From contig DASWDU010000032.1 of NCBI GenBank assembly GCA_036395115.1, forward strand, positions 1-64,000: a stretch of 64,000 nt of DNA. The letters are read 5' to 3'. The notes below the pieces were generated by a model. It worked only from the letters and a program-made list of their open reading frames with translations. It was not told where the DNA came from and ran no database searches. Shown here one piece after another: positions 26,365-35,062 of this stretch. Positions within the stretch are counted from its first letter, which is position 1; every line of letters starts with the position of its first letter. The position numbers and the translations under genes are program-made. The stretch is from Thermoplasmata archaeon (lineage in GTDB: Archaea > Thermoplasmatota > Thermoplasmata > RBG-16-68-12).

Positions 26365-26832
26365 ATGCGCCGTGTGTCGTTCGGACCGCCCGCGAACGGC
26401 AGCGAGCCCCCCCGACCGAAGTTGCTGGTCGAAGAACTCCTCCTGTACGACAAGGACGGGCAGTCCCTCCTCGACGACCACGCCTTGCGGATCCTGATCG
26501 CACTTCACCAGGAGAAGTTGACGGCGCAGGAGATCGCGAACCGGTACCGCGTGCCGATCGCCGCCTGCTATCGGCGCGTCCGAAGGCTCGCCTCCCTGGG
26601 GCTCATCTCCGAGGCGGGATTCGTGACGGAGGGACGCCGAAGGCCGGCACGCCTCTACAAATCCGAGGTAGACCGCTTCCAGATCACGTACGGGAGCGGC
26701 AAGATGCATCTGCACCTCCTCCTACGGAACGGCACGGATGTGGCGACGCTCGTCGGGATGCCCCCCGACATCGTCGTCAGTGAAACAGCGGCTGCAGCCC
26801 CGCACGATATCCGGGAATATCCGTCCGCATGA
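26365..26832 (+). CDS. Winged-helix transcriptional regulator
   Basis: The product is 155 aa. A HTH lies at about 45-85 (LTAQEIANRYRVPIAACYRRVRRLASLGLI), then a wing (EAGFVTEGRRRPARLYKS) and a C-terminal strand region, as in ArsR-like regulators of archaea. ATG 26365 is given; GTG 26374 would sit 28 bp after a TTTTAAT TATA-like element and may be the true leaderless start. The last 56 bp overlap the 3' end of the convergent SIS gene. Confidence 0.75.
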   Translation: MRRVSFGPPANGSEPPRPKLLVEELLLYDKDGQSLLDDHALRILIALHQEKLTAQEIANRYRVPIAACYRRVRRLASLGLISEAGFVTEGRRRPARLYKSEVDRFQITYGSGKMHLHLLLRNGTDVATLVGMPPDIVVSETAAAAPHDIREYPSA

Positions 26833-27835
26833 CGTCCGGGTTCGCGCGCCGCTCGAGGGCGGCGTAGTACGCGAGGAACTGCAGCGACACGACGCTCACG
26901 ATGGGGCGGAGGATCCGCTCCGTGGACGGCAGACGGATTTCGGCTTCGGGCGAGTCGCCGATCGTCGTCACGCGCGCGCCGAATTGCCGCATGGACCGGC
27001 GGATCGCCTCGCTCCGCGCCCCGTCGTCGCGGGACCGAAGCATGACGACGGACTCGCGGCGGTCGACCGAGAGACACGGACCGTGGAGCACTTGTTCGAT
27101 GTGGTAGCCGCTCGCAGGGAGGCCGCACGTCTCCCGGATCTTCAGGGCCGCCTCGAGGGCCGTGATCGCGTCGAACCCACTGCCCAGGAACGACGCCCGG
27201 TCGCGTCGCGCCACAGCGGCGGCGACGCGCCGGACCGCGCCTTCGCACTTCAGGGCCTCCGCGAGCGCCCCCGGGAGCCTTTTCAGCGCTCGACGCACGC
27301 CCGCCCAAACCGGACCGCCGGCATCCGCGGCGAGCGATGCGAAGGCAGCGAGCTGCGTCGTATAGGCCATCGTGTTGGCCCAAGACCGGTCGTGGACCGT
27401 TCCGATGACGAACGCCCGGCTCGTTTCCCGCTCCATGTCGGACCGGGGAAGGCCGCACAGCCCGATCGTTCGAGCGCCCCTCCGGCGCGCGCGGCGTAGC
27501 GCGAGGTTCGTCGTCGGGGTGGACCCGCTGTGGCTCACGCCGAGGACCGTCGATCCGCGCGGCGCGCCGACACCGTATGCGAGATCGTACGCGTGGACGG
27601 CGCGGACCACCTTCGCGGTTCCGAAGGCTGCCTGGAGGACTTCCGCCCCGTACGACGCCGCATGGAATGACGTGCCGCATCCCGTGACGACGACGAGGCG
27701 GTTCCGACCGAGCACGTCGTCGACGGGCACGCGCTCGACCCGGCCCAGCGTTTCCGCGACGTAGCCCGGCTGACCGCGAATCATGTCGTGCATGTGGTAC
27801 GGGTGTCGGTCCCGCGGATCCGGGAAGGAGACCAT
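26777..27835 (-). CDS. Double-SIS-domain sugar-phosphate isomerase/deaminase-like protein
   Basis: The product is 352 aa. Two SIS domains are present: the first with VVTGCGTSFHAAS and GVSHSGSTPTTN, the second with FLGSGFDAITALEAALKIRET and a conserved ESVVMLRS strand. This is the isomerase half of GlmS without the glutaminase domain, as in AgaS, FrlB and glucosamine-6-phosphate deaminase-like proteins. It probably acts on an amino-sugar phosphate. ATG 27835 follows GGAG. A TTTTAAAA TATA box lies at 27918-27926, giving a leader of about 60 nt. Confidence 0.8.
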   Translation of the reverse strand: MVSFPDPRDRHPYHMHDMIRGQPGYVAETLGRVERVPVDDVLGRNRLVVVTGCGTSFHAASYGAEVLQAAFGTAKVVRAVHAYDLAYGVGAPRGSTVLGVSHSGSTPTTNLALRRARRRGARTIGLCGLPRSDMERETSRAFVIGTVHDRSWANTMAYTTQLAAFASLAADAGGPVWAGVRRALKRLPGALAEALKCEGAVRRVAAAVARRDRASFLGSGFDAITALEAALKIRETCGLPASGYHIEQVLHGPCLSVDRRESVVMLRSRDDGARSEAIRRSMRQFGARVTTIGDSPEAEIRLPSTERILRPIVSVVSLQFLAYYAALERRANPDVMRTDIPGYRAGLQPLFH

Positions 27836-27992
27836 GCGACGGCATCCGCTCGCCGTCCTTAAGACCGCACAGACTCGGGTCCGCGAGCCGGCCGTCGGGA
27901 AAACAGAACAAGCCAAGTCACTTTTAAAAGCGAACCGGGGCGAATGCGCAGGCTGAGAGGTGACCCATGGACCCGCCGCCGAAGGATCCGAA

Positions 27993-30656
27993 CTAACTAC
28001 GCGTCGGTCGCGTCGCCGAACGGTTCTCGGGGGAGTCGGTGTCGGTGAGGAGCGGTTCGAGTTCCGCCAGGAGAGCGTCGTTCCCCAGGGCGCGAGCCAG
28101 CCGCGCGGCTTCGTCGAGGTACTGCCGGGCCTCCGACGTATCGCCGTGTTCCAGGTGGAAGCGACCCACGTAGAGGAGCGACTGAGCCAAGTCCGATCGG
28201 TCCGCGAACTCTCGCAGGCCGCGCAGGCCCTGCTCCCAGAGCCGCGTCGCCCGGCCCCACCGGCCCAGTTGGGACTCTCGCTGTCCCTCATAGACGGCGA
28301 GCAACGAAAGAGTGTCTCGTTCCTCGAGGATCTGGATGAGCCGTTTCGCTTCGGCGAGAGGCTCCCCCGTTTCTCGTGCGCGGCCCATGTCCATGAGGGC
28401 GGCGCACCGATCCATGGTCGCGTACGCGACGAGCCTCACATTGCCGACGAGACGCGCGATCTGCAAGGCGCGATCGTAACACCTCACCGCTTCTTCGTAC
28501 CGCCGTAACCCGTGGTACGAGGCCCCCACCGAGATGGAGGCGCGCGCAATCTCCGTCAAGTTCCCCGCTCGCTCCGCGATCCGGAGGCCCTCCAGCTTGT
28601 ACGCGAGGCCCTGATCGAGGTGGCCCCGATCCATTTCGATGCTTCCGAGTGCGGTCAGCCCACGCACGAGGGCGCCGGGGGCGGAGCCTTCCGTCGCGAG
28701 GTCGACCGCCGCGTTCATGTGGCCCGCCGCCTCCGCGAGGTTCCCCTGGGCTTTCTCCAGGAGGGCCATTTCCCTCAGGACCTCACCGAACTCCGCGGCG
28801 TCCGGTTGGCCCTTGAGCCGGGCGCGGGCCTCGACGAGATGGCCGAGCGCCTTCGCCGGTTCGTTGCGGCAACGCTCGATCGACGCGATCTTCCGAAGGA
28901 GACGGGGGATCCGTTCCGGCCGGGCGATCGCCTCGCACCGCTGGACCGCGTGGCGGTACTCGAGGAGGGCGGGGTGCGAGTCCCCGAGAGCCCGCAAGGC
29001 ATCCCCCATGACCTCGGACAGGACGCACCGGGGCACCGCGTCCAGGGTGGCGGGATCGATATTCCGCAAGACGGCCAGCAGCTCCGAGGCGGGCACAGAG
29101 TCCAGCAGGCCGGCACCGCGCGACACGAGATAGTCTCCGATCCCTTTCAGGTCCCCCGCCTCGACGAGGTGGAACAGGCCCTCGAGACGGTCGTGCATCT
29201 CGGCTCCGTCGAGGAGGTACGCGCTCGCAAGCGAATGGAACGAGCGCCGTCGCGCTTCCGGCAACCGGTCGCGGATGTACTCGCGGATCGAGTCGTGCAC
29301 GATGACGCCTCCCGAGATCGTCGGGGCGAGCAAGTTCTTCGCCTGGAGCGAGTGGACGGCCGTCTCCCATTCTGCGGTGTAGCAGTGCATCGCGTCGAGC
29401 GGCACCAGGCCTCGGAACAACGACGCCGCCTCCAGCAGGGTGCGTTCGTCCTTGGTGAGGGTCCGCCAGATCTCCCGCTCCAGGTAGCGGGTCATCTCGC
29501 CGCTCACGATCGACCCGGTCTGCGCCGCGAACGACAGCAGAATCGGGTGGCCGCGCGCGGTGTTCGCGACCCGCTGGAGCGCGACCTCGTCCCCGGCGAA
29601 GCCTTTCGCCCGCAAGAGGGACAGTGACGCGTCCAAGTCGAGGCCGCCGATGCGCAGGACCTCGATGCGCGGGCGTTTCGGCCCCTTTCGGCGGGAGAGG
29701 TTCGCGGGAACGGTGCGGGAGATCATCACAACCTTCGTCGGAGGCGACCGACACAGCTCGAGGATGGGTCCGCGGAGGAACCGGGCGAGGTCCGGGGTCG
29801 CGCGTTGGAAGTTATCGAGCACGACGAGGATGGGCAGATCTTTGAGGTCATGGTTCAGTAGGCGCACGACGACGGGCTGCGCATGCGAGCCGGCTTCGTG
29901 CAGGAGGCTCGTCAGCCCGCGGCGGCCCAGCCGCGCGAGGAACGCCGCCAGGCCGCGCAGGAACGCGGACCGCGTCGTCCCGTCGTGGATCTCGAACCAG
30001 AAGATGTACGGGCGGGGCTGCTGGCGGACGAGCCAGCTCGCGACGAGCGCGCTCTTCCCGATCCCCGCGATTCCCGTGACGACGAGCACGGCGGATGGCG
30101 AAGCGGCCCACGCGTCGAGGGCGCGGGACTCGTCGGAGCGTCCGAAGACGCGACCGAGCCGGCGGAGCGTATCGCCCCACAGGACCGGCGCGACCGCGCC
30201 CGCTCCGATCCCGCGGAGCTTCGTGAAGTCGAGCCGCCCCCGGCGGATCAACGAGACGGCGGCGGTCAGATTGACGTACGCGGGGAAGATCTCCGGGATG
30301 TCCGCCACCCGCATCGGCGTCGGATCGAGATCGGACGCGGCGACCTCGACGATGTCAGACTGGAAGCGGCCCCTCAGTTTCATCGCCTCGGCCCATCCGT
30401 CGTGGGTGAGGCGGTACACCGTCTTCCGGACACGATGTCCTGGCACGTGCGCCCGCTCGCCCGCGACGAGGCCACCTGCCTCGAGCCGGGCCAGCCATTT
30501 CGTCGCCGTGGTGCGGCCGGAGTGCGTCGAGGCGGCGATGCCTTCCTGCGTCAGGACGGAGAGCGTCACGGGCTCCTGCGCCGCCGTCGCGGAGAGGTGC
30601 GTGAGAATTCGGGTCGAGGTCGAGTAAAACCGCTTCCTCCGGTACCCCCTCGGCAC
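27993..30656 (-). CDS. wHTH-STAND ATPase-TPR protein (MalT-like architecture)
   Basis: The product is 887 aa. Residues 5-75 form a winged helix (TLSVLTQEGIAASTHSGRTTATKWLARLEAGGLV). The NTPase follows, with Walker A TGIAGIGKSAL near 190-200, Walker B LPILVVLDN near 275, sensor-like KVVMISRT and a GHPILL motif, as in NB-ARC/AP-ATPase STAND proteins. From about 560 to the end are TPR repeats. It is probably a signal-dependent switch that binds DNA or partners when a ligand or protein docks on the TPRs. GTG 30656 was chosen because a CTTAAATG TATA box is centred about 28 bp upstream. The gene is divergent from a UbiA-like gene. Confidence 0.85.
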   Translation of the reverse strand: MPRGYRRKRFYSTSTRILTHLSATAAQEPVTLSVLTQEGIAASTHSGRTTATKWLARLEAGGLVAGERAHVPGHRVRKTVYRLTHDGWAEAMKLRGRFQSDIVEVAASDLDPTPMRVADIPEIFPAYVNLTAAVSLIRRGRLDFTKLRGIGAGAVAPVLWGDTLRRLGRVFGRSDESRALDAWAASPSAVLVVTGIAGIGKSALVASWLVRQQPRPYIFWFEIHDGTTRSAFLRGLAAFLARLGRRGLTSLLHEAGSHAQPVVVRLLNHDLKDLPILVVLDNFQRATPDLARFLRGPILELCRSPPTKVVMISRTVPANLSRRKGPKRPRIEVLRIGGLDLDASLSLLRAKGFAGDEVALQRVANTARGHPILLSFAAQTGSIVSGEMTRYLEREIWRTLTKDERTLLEAASLFRGLVPLDAMHCYTAEWETAVHSLQAKNLLAPTISGGVIVHDSIREYIRDRLPEARRRSFHSLASAYLLDGAEMHDRLEGLFHLVEAGDLKGIGDYLVSRGAGLLDSVPASELLAVLRNIDPATLDAVPRCVLSEVMGDALRALGDSHPALLEYRHAVQRCEAIARPERIPRLLRKIASIERCRNEPAKALGHLVEARARLKGQPDAAEFGEVLREMALLEKAQGNLAEAAGHMNAAVDLATEGSAPGALVRGLTALGSIEMDRGHLDQGLAYKLEGLRIAERAGNLTEIARASISVGASYHGLRRYEEAVRCYDRALQIARLVGNVRLVAYATMDRCAALMDMGRARETGEPLAEAKRLIQILEERDTLSLLAVYEGQRESQLGRWGRATRLWEQGLRGLREFADRSDLAQSLLYVGRFHLEHGDTSEARQYLDEAARLARALGNDALLAELEPLLTDTDSPENRSATRPTRS

Positions 30657-30679
30657 GCGCCCGGGACGGCACGTCGAGC

Positions 30680-30687
30680 ATTTAAGA
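30680..30687 (-). promoter_or_regulatory. TATA box of the STAND-protein gene
   Basis: CTTAAATG (minus strand) is centred 28 bp before GTG 30656. It abuts the first GAATATTC site, so a protein bound there would affect promoter use. Confidence 0.5.
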
Positions 30688-30725
30688 ATATTCGAGGATG
30701 GAACATTTGGCAATAGAGAATATTC
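30686..30725. promoter_or_regulatory. Pair of GAATATTC palindromes, 32 bp apart
   Basis: Identical 8-bp palindromes lie at 30686-30693 and 30718-30725, each preceded by A, with centres 32 bp apart (about three helical turns). They sit in the divergent spacer between the STAND protein and the UbiA-like gene. A third copy lies at 63052-63059 before another UbiA-family gene. They are plausible operators; the binder is unknown. Confidence 0.45.
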
Positions 30726-30791
30726 TCGGATCCGATAACGTTGCCATCGCGGAGCGCAATCCTTTTTCGGGCGCGAGCGCTCGGCGGGCGG

Positions 30792-31688
30792 ATGCGGGCA
30801 CTCGCTTGGCTTCGCGCGTCCCAGGCGATCCTGTTCGAGGCCTCGATCGTGCCCGCGTTCGTCGGGGCCGCGGCCGCCGTCGGTGCGGGCGCAATGTTCC
30901 GGCCGGAGTACCTCGTCCTTATCCTGATGTCCCTCGTCGGAATCCAGGCGGGCGCGAACCTCTTCAAAGGATACTACGAGGGACTCGGCCGCTCCGTTCC
31001 GCCGTCCTCTCCGGGCACATGGTTCGCGTTCGACAGCGGCGCGGCGATCGGCCTCACGCGGAATCCGAGGACGGTCCTCCGGGCGGGTGGCGCGTGCTTC
31101 GCCGTCGGCGTGGTCACGGGACTCGCGCTGGTCGCAATCACCGCGAACCTGGCGCTCCTCGCCTTCGGCCTCGGAGGCGCGGTCCTCGCGTGGAGCTACA
31201 GTTCGCCGCCGCTCCGGCTCAGCTTCCGGGGAATCGGAGAGATCTCGACGTTCCTCGCGTTCGGACCGATCATGACCATCGGAGCGACGGTCGTGTTCGG
31301 AGGTGCGGGAATCGAGTCGAGCGTCTTCGCCTCGGCGATCCTCGGATTCCTCGCGGCCGCGATCTCGTTCGCCAGGTACTTCCCGAACCGGGAGGAGGAC
31401 CTCGCGAAAGGAAAGCGGACCCCTGTGACCCTGCTCGGCGTGCCCCGCGCGCTCCGCGCTTTCCTGGGATTGCTCCTGGCCCCTTACCTTGTAGGCGTGC
31501 TGTGGCTCGTGCGGGGCGGCGGCCTCTTCTGGGTGCCCGTCTTAGCCGTGTTCGACCTCCTGATCGTGCGGTCGCTCCCCCGAACCGCCGGCCCGTCGGA
31601 GCGGTACGGCCCAGTCATCGCGTGGACGATCGCAGGGCACCTGTTCGTCGGAGCGGCCCTCGTCGTCGGTCTCGCGTTCGGGCTATAG
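30792..31688 (+). CDS. UbiA-family prenyltransferase-like membrane protein with altered first Asp motif
   Basis: The product is 298 aa with eight or nine TM helices. UbiA family enzymes transfer isoprenoid chains to aromatic or glycerol acceptors. Here the first Asp-rich motif is changed to NLFKGYYEG, lacking the NDxxD acids, while the second is kept in part (NREEDLAKGKRTPVT). The protein may have lost or changed its activity. The ATG at 30792 was chosen; the sequence before it in this frame is not membrane-like. It is divergent from the STAND gene and converges on the MenA-like gene, sharing a CTATAG at the stops. Confidence 0.75.
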   Translation: MRALAWLRASQAILFEASIVPAFVGAAAAVGAGAMFRPEYLVLILMSLVGIQAGANLFKGYYEGLGRSVPPSSPGTWFAFDSGAAIGLTRNPRTVLRAGGACFAVGVVTGLALVAITANLALLAFGLGGAVLAWSYSSPPLRLSFRGIGEISTFLAFGPIMTIGATVVFGGAGIESSVFASAILGFLAAAISFARYFPNREEDLAKGKRTPVTLLGVPRALRAFLGLLLAPYLVGVLWLVRGGGLFWVPVLAVFDLLIVRSLPRTAGPSERYGPVIAWTIAGHLFVGAALVVGLAFGL

Positions 31689-32609
31689 GTTCGCAACGGC
31701 CGCGATGAGATAGCCCGCCGTCATGCCTGCCCCGAGCAAGAGCACGGCCTGGATCGTAGCGGCGTTGGCGGGAATGTGCGCCGGGTATTCGCGGTAGTGG
31801 GCGCGAAGGACGGACCGGGCCTTCGAGAGAGGGACGACCGCGAGGAGCCCGAGCATGGAGACCCACGGGACGAGTCGTACGGCCGCGAAGACGACAAGCA
31901 GGAGGAGCGCCGCGGACACCATCGCCTCGTACAGCTGGAGGGACTTCTCCAAGCCGATCCGCGCGGGAATCGTCCGTTTGCCGCCGCTCGGGTCCGTCTC
32001 GTGCTCCGGCATCTCGTTCACCAGGAGGAACGCGGCGATCAGGAGACCAAGCGGGATCGATGTCCAGATCGGCTCTACGGCGAATGCGCCGGTTTGCACG
32101 ACGTACGACCCGAGGACGACGATGGGACCGAAGACGACGGTCACCGCGACCTCGCCGACGCCGTGATATTGCAGTGCGACCGGGGGCAGCGTATAGAAGA
32201 CCGCAATCGCCCCGCCGATCCCACCGAGGACGAGCAAGATCCAACCGTTCGGACGGGTGGCCGCCAGGACGAGCCCGAGGAGCGCGGCGGCGGCGAAGAA
32301 CCCGATCCAGACCCGACGGTGGGCCTCGAACGAGACCGCCGCATCCGGGAGGACGCGGGCGCCCCCCGTGAAGGGGCTCACGAGGTGCGGGGGCAAGTCG
32401 TCGACGCCGCGCTTGAAATCGATCGAGTCGTTGCTCATGTTCGTGCCGGCGTGGAGGCACACGACGCCGAGGGCCGTGAGCGCGAGCGCCGCCCCATCGA
32501 ACGTCCGCGTACGGTCCCAAGCGATTGCGGTCCCGAGCGCCACGCCGACCAGGGACGCCAGGAAGCTGTGCGGCTGCGTCGCCTTGAACCAGGTCCGCAG
32601 CGAGGCCAT
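31683..32609 (-). CDS. MenA-like UbiA-family prenyltransferase
   Basis: The product is 308 aa with about nine TM helices. The first motif NMSNDSIDFKRGVDD is intact, and the second reads NEMPEHETDPSGGKRTIP. This matches 1,4-dihydroxy-2-naphthoate prenyltransferase-like UbiA enzymes, so a role in quinone or other isoprenoid synthesis is likely. It starts one base after the stop of the cupin gene and is therefore in an operon with it. No men genes are seen in the window. Confidence 0.85.
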   Translation of the reverse strand: MASLRTWFKATQPHSFLASLVGVALGTAIAWDRTRTFDGAALALTALGVVCLHAGTNMSNDSIDFKRGVDDLPPHLVSPFTGGARVLPDAAVSFEAHRRVWIGFFAAAALLGLVLAATRPNGWILLVLGGIGGAIAVFYTLPPVALQYHGVGEVAVTVVFGPIVVLGSYVVQTGAFAVEPIWTSIPLGLLIAAFLLVNEMPEHETDPSGGKRTIPARIGLEKSLQLYEAMVSAALLLLVVFAAVRLVPWVSMLGLLAVVPLSKARSVLRAHYREYPAHIPANAATIQAVLLLGAGMTAGYLIAAVANL

Positions 32610-32610
32610 C

Positions 32611-32985
32611 CTATTCCCAAACCACCTGGTCCCGAGGGAGCACGCGGACCTCGATCAATGTCAGAGGACCGGGACCCGGGTTGACGACCGTGTGCGTCTC
32701 GCCCTTCAGGAAGCGCGCGACCGAACCGGCGCCGATGTCGTACGTCGTGCCGTCGGCGATGATTTGGCCGCGGCCCTCGAGGATGTAGAAGATCTGCGTG
32801 TACCGGTGCCGGTGCGGCGGCGACTTCACGCCCGGCTCCATGCGCGCGAGCCCCATGAGCATGAAATTGCTGTCCCCGGGCCCCATGATCTTCTTGTCGA
32901 CGATCCCCGGTCCGATCCCCTTTTCCCACGGCTCGTCCGGGAGGTTTCGCACCACCGCGCCTTTGCCGCCCGCAGTCGGTTCCAT
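32611..32985 (-). CDS. Cupin-domain protein
   Basis: The product is 124 aa. Cupin motif 1 appears as PPHRHRYTQIFYILEGRG and motif 2 as GSVARFLKGETHTVVNPG, giving three His and one Glu as metal ligands. ATG 32985 lies about 34 bp from a bidirectional TATA element. It is the first gene of the operon with the MenA-like prenyltransferase. The substrate is unknown; cupins include dioxygenases, isomerases and binding proteins. Confidence 0.85.
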   Translation of the reverse strand: MEPTAGGKGAVVRNLPDEPWEKGIGPGIVDKKIMGPGDSNFMLMGLARMEPGVKSPPHRHRYTQIFYILEGRGQIIADGTTYDIGAGSVARFLKGETHTVVNPGPGPLTLIEVRVLPRDQVVWE

Positions 32986-33014
32986 CGATCCCCTCGGACC
33001 GAGCACACCGCGAG

Positions 33015-33024
33015 CCTATATCTA
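33015..33024. promoter_or_regulatory. Bidirectional TATA element between the cupin and HTH genes
   Basis: CCTATATCTA reads as a TATA box on both strands. It lies 29 bp before ATG 33048 on the plus strand and about 34 bp before ATG 32985 on the minus strand. Confidence 0.5.
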
Positions 33025-33033
33025 GGCGCATGA

Positions 33034-33043
33034 TTACCGGTAA
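33034..33043. promoter_or_regulatory. TTACCGGTAA perfect palindrome (candidate operator)
   Basis: A perfect 10-bp palindrome lies between the TATA element and the start at 33048, at the expected transcription start. Binding by the HTH regulator encoded next to it would repress its own gene. This is an inference from position only. Confidence 0.4.
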
Positions 33044-33047
33044 CCAC

Positions 33048-33731
33048 ATGCCATTGCGGCGGCTGACGATCGAGGTACCTGGAGACCTCCTGATCCGGGA
33101 AGGCGTCGTCCCGTCGACGTTCTTCGCGCACAACGAGTCCGTCGAGATCTTGCACGTCTACTCGTTCCAGCCGCGAGAGCGGGTCCTCCTCGTCCGCGTC
33201 GTGCGGTCGGGCCCTCCTCGGAGCGTGGACGAGATCATGCGGTCGCGCGAGCGGCTCCGGCGCCGCTACCGTCTGCGGGAGTTCGAGATCCTGCGCGTCG
33301 AAGAGGCCGGCCGCGCGTACGTCGCGCTCCTCCGGCAGCGGAATCCCGGCGCGCTCGAGGCGGTCCTCGAAGACCTCGGGGCCGGCGTCACCCCGACGAC
33401 GCCCACCGTGATCCGCAAAGATTCCGCGACCCTGTCGTTCCTCGCGGATGAGGGGACCGCGCGACGCATGTTCGCGCTGCTCGACGACCTAGGCGTGGGA
33501 TGGCGGCTCCGAGGCCGGCGGGCGATTCGCCACCCCGCCGCGCTCGGCGACGGGGAACTCACGGCCCGTCAGAGGGAAGTCCTGAGCCTCGCCTGGACCC
33601 TGGGATATTTCGACATCCCCGCAAAGGTCGGCCTGGGGAAGCTCGCGGAGCTGACGGGCTTGAGCCGGAACACGGTGAGCCAACACCTCCGCCGCGGACT
33701 CCGGCGGATCTTGCGAGAGACGCTCCCGTAG
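33048..33731 (+). CDS. Bat-like (HTH_10) transcriptional regulator
   Basis: The product is 227 aa. The C-terminal HTH (LTARQREVLSLAWTLGYFDIP ... LGKLAELTGLSRNTVSQHLRRG) is the HTH_10/Bat type common in archaea. The N-terminal 150 residues are an alpha/beta sensor region. ATG 33048 was preferred to ATG 33030 because the TATA element is 29 bp away, whereas 33030 is too close. It is divergent from the cupin-MenA operon and may control it. Confidence 0.8.
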   Translation: MPLRRLTIEVPGDLLIREGVVPSTFFAHNESVEILHVYSFQPRERVLLVRVVRSGPPRSVDEIMRSRERLRRRYRLREFEILRVEEAGRAYVALLRQRNPGALEAVLEDLGAGVTPTTPTVIRKDSATLSFLADEGTARRMFALLDDLGVGWRLRGRRAIRHPAALGDGELTARQREVLSLAWTLGYFDIPAKVGLGKLAELTGLSRNTVSQHLRRGLRRILRETLP

Positions 33732-33756
33732 GCTACGACGACGGATGTCACGGAAG

Positions 33757-35004
33757 TCAGCCGGCGGCCTTGAGCTCGCCGAAGATCCGTAGGTACTCGC
33801 GCAGGTAGCGGGTAATGAGGAAATGGCGCCGGACCCGTTCCCGTCCGGCCTTGCCCATCGCCTTCCGTCGGGCGTCGTCGCGGAGCAGCTGGACCGTGCG
33901 GTCGGCCGCCTCCTTGACGCTCGACACGAGGTATCCGTGTCGCCCGTCCTTGATCTGCAGGCGGATCCCGCCGACGTCCCCGCCGACGACGGGCACGCGC
34001 TTCCACAGGGATTCGCTCACGATCAGTCCGAAGCCTTCGCGCAGGGATTTCGCGAGGGAGACGTCGGTCTCCCGCTGCAGGACATTGACTTCGAGGGCGC
34101 CGACCCCGCGGAGGTCCGTCAGCAGGTGGATATCGGGATCCTCGCCGGCGTGCCGCGCGGACCGCTCGAACCAGATCCAGCCCTCCGGATCGTCGCGGGC
34201 CATCGACGCGACGAGGACGAGCTGGACCCCGGGCACCTTCTTTTTCACGAGTCGGTACGCATCGATGACGCCGAGCGGATCTTTCCAGGGATCGAACCGT
34301 CCGACCTGGCTGATGACGGGCCGCTCGAAGTCGACGTCGAAGCGGGCGAGGATCGAGTCGCGCTCCTCGTCGTAGACGTGACGGTTCTTAGGGCTCACCG
34401 GGTCAATCGCCGGCGGGTTCACGTAGATGCGGCGGAAGGGCACGGTGCGGGGGGCGTATTCCGCAGCGCTGAACACTGCCGCATCGTACGCGCGCAGATG
34501 CGGTTCGAGGATCTTGATGGCCGACGGGTTGGGGGACGTCAGATCGATGTGGCACCGCCAAAGCCACGCACCATTCCGCTCGCACAGGTTGACGAGTGGC
34601 GCCGGCTGCGGGTCGTGGATCATCACGTAGTCGTACTCGTCCGTGAACGTCGATGCGTTCACCTCGTTGAAATGCCGGTACGCCGCGAGCATGTCGGCGG
34701 AGAGCGGCGTCTCTGAGCCTTGCAGAGCGTTGTGCATCGCCTTCGTCGCGTTGAAGAACGCATTCGAGCCCGCGAGGACGAACCAGTGCGCGTCGAGCCC
34801 GACGTCCCGCTGCAGGGCGACGAGGCTCTGGAGGAGCTCCGCGACACCGCCGCCGTACGCGGTCGCATTGACGTGCGCGACGCGCTTCCCGTTAAGCTTG
34901 CTCGCGAGCGCGAGAATCTCCGAGAAGGCGGCGGAGCCGATGATCGCGCGGTAGTCCGACAGCCGTTTCTCCGCGACGTGGACTTCTTCCATGGGCGCAC
35001 GCAC
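33757..35004 (-). CDS. treT: Trehalose glycosyltransferring synthase-like GT4 glycosyltransferase
   Basis: The product is 415 aa from GTG 35004; ATG 34992 is an alternative start. GT-B marks are VAHVNATAYGGGVAELL near the N terminus, YVMIHDPQP, the nucleotide-sugar region ISQVGRFDPWKDP and the donor motif SLREGFGLIVSESLWK. This matches TreT, which makes trehalose from NDP-glucose and glucose reversibly. It is divergent from a MalK-like ATPase, like the trehalose/maltose clusters of other archaea. The symbol is tentative. Confidence 0.8.
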   Translation of the reverse strand: MRAPMEEVHVAEKRLSDYRAIIGSAAFSEILALASKLNGKRVAHVNATAYGGGVAELLQSLVALQRDVGLDAHWFVLAGSNAFFNATKAMHNALQGSETPLSADMLAAYRHFNEVNASTFTDEYDYVMIHDPQPAPLVNLCERNGAWLWRCHIDLTSPNPSAIKILEPHLRAYDAAVFSAAEYAPRTVPFRRIYVNPPAIDPVSPKNRHVYDEERDSILARFDVDFERPVISQVGRFDPWKDPLGVIDAYRLVKKKVPGVQLVLVASMARDDPEGWIWFERSARHAGEDPDIHLLTDLRGVGALEVNVLQRETDVSLAKSLREGFGLIVSESLWKRVPVVGGDVGGIRLQIKDGRHGYLVSSVKEAADRTVQLLRDDARRKAMGKAGRERVRRHFLITRYLREYLRIFGELKAAG

Positions 35005-35027
35005 CGCGACGGCGGGAGGAAGGCGAA

Positions 35028-35038
35028 GATTATTTATC
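35028..35038. promoter_or_regulatory. Shared divergent TATA element of the sugar cluster
   Basis: GATTATTTATC is A/T-rich on both strands. It lies about 29 bp before TTG 35063 on the plus strand and about 29 bp before GTG 35004 on the minus strand, so one element may serve both promoters. Confidence 0.5.
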
Positions 35039-35062
35039 CGTTCTTCCCCGTCCGAACTCGCC

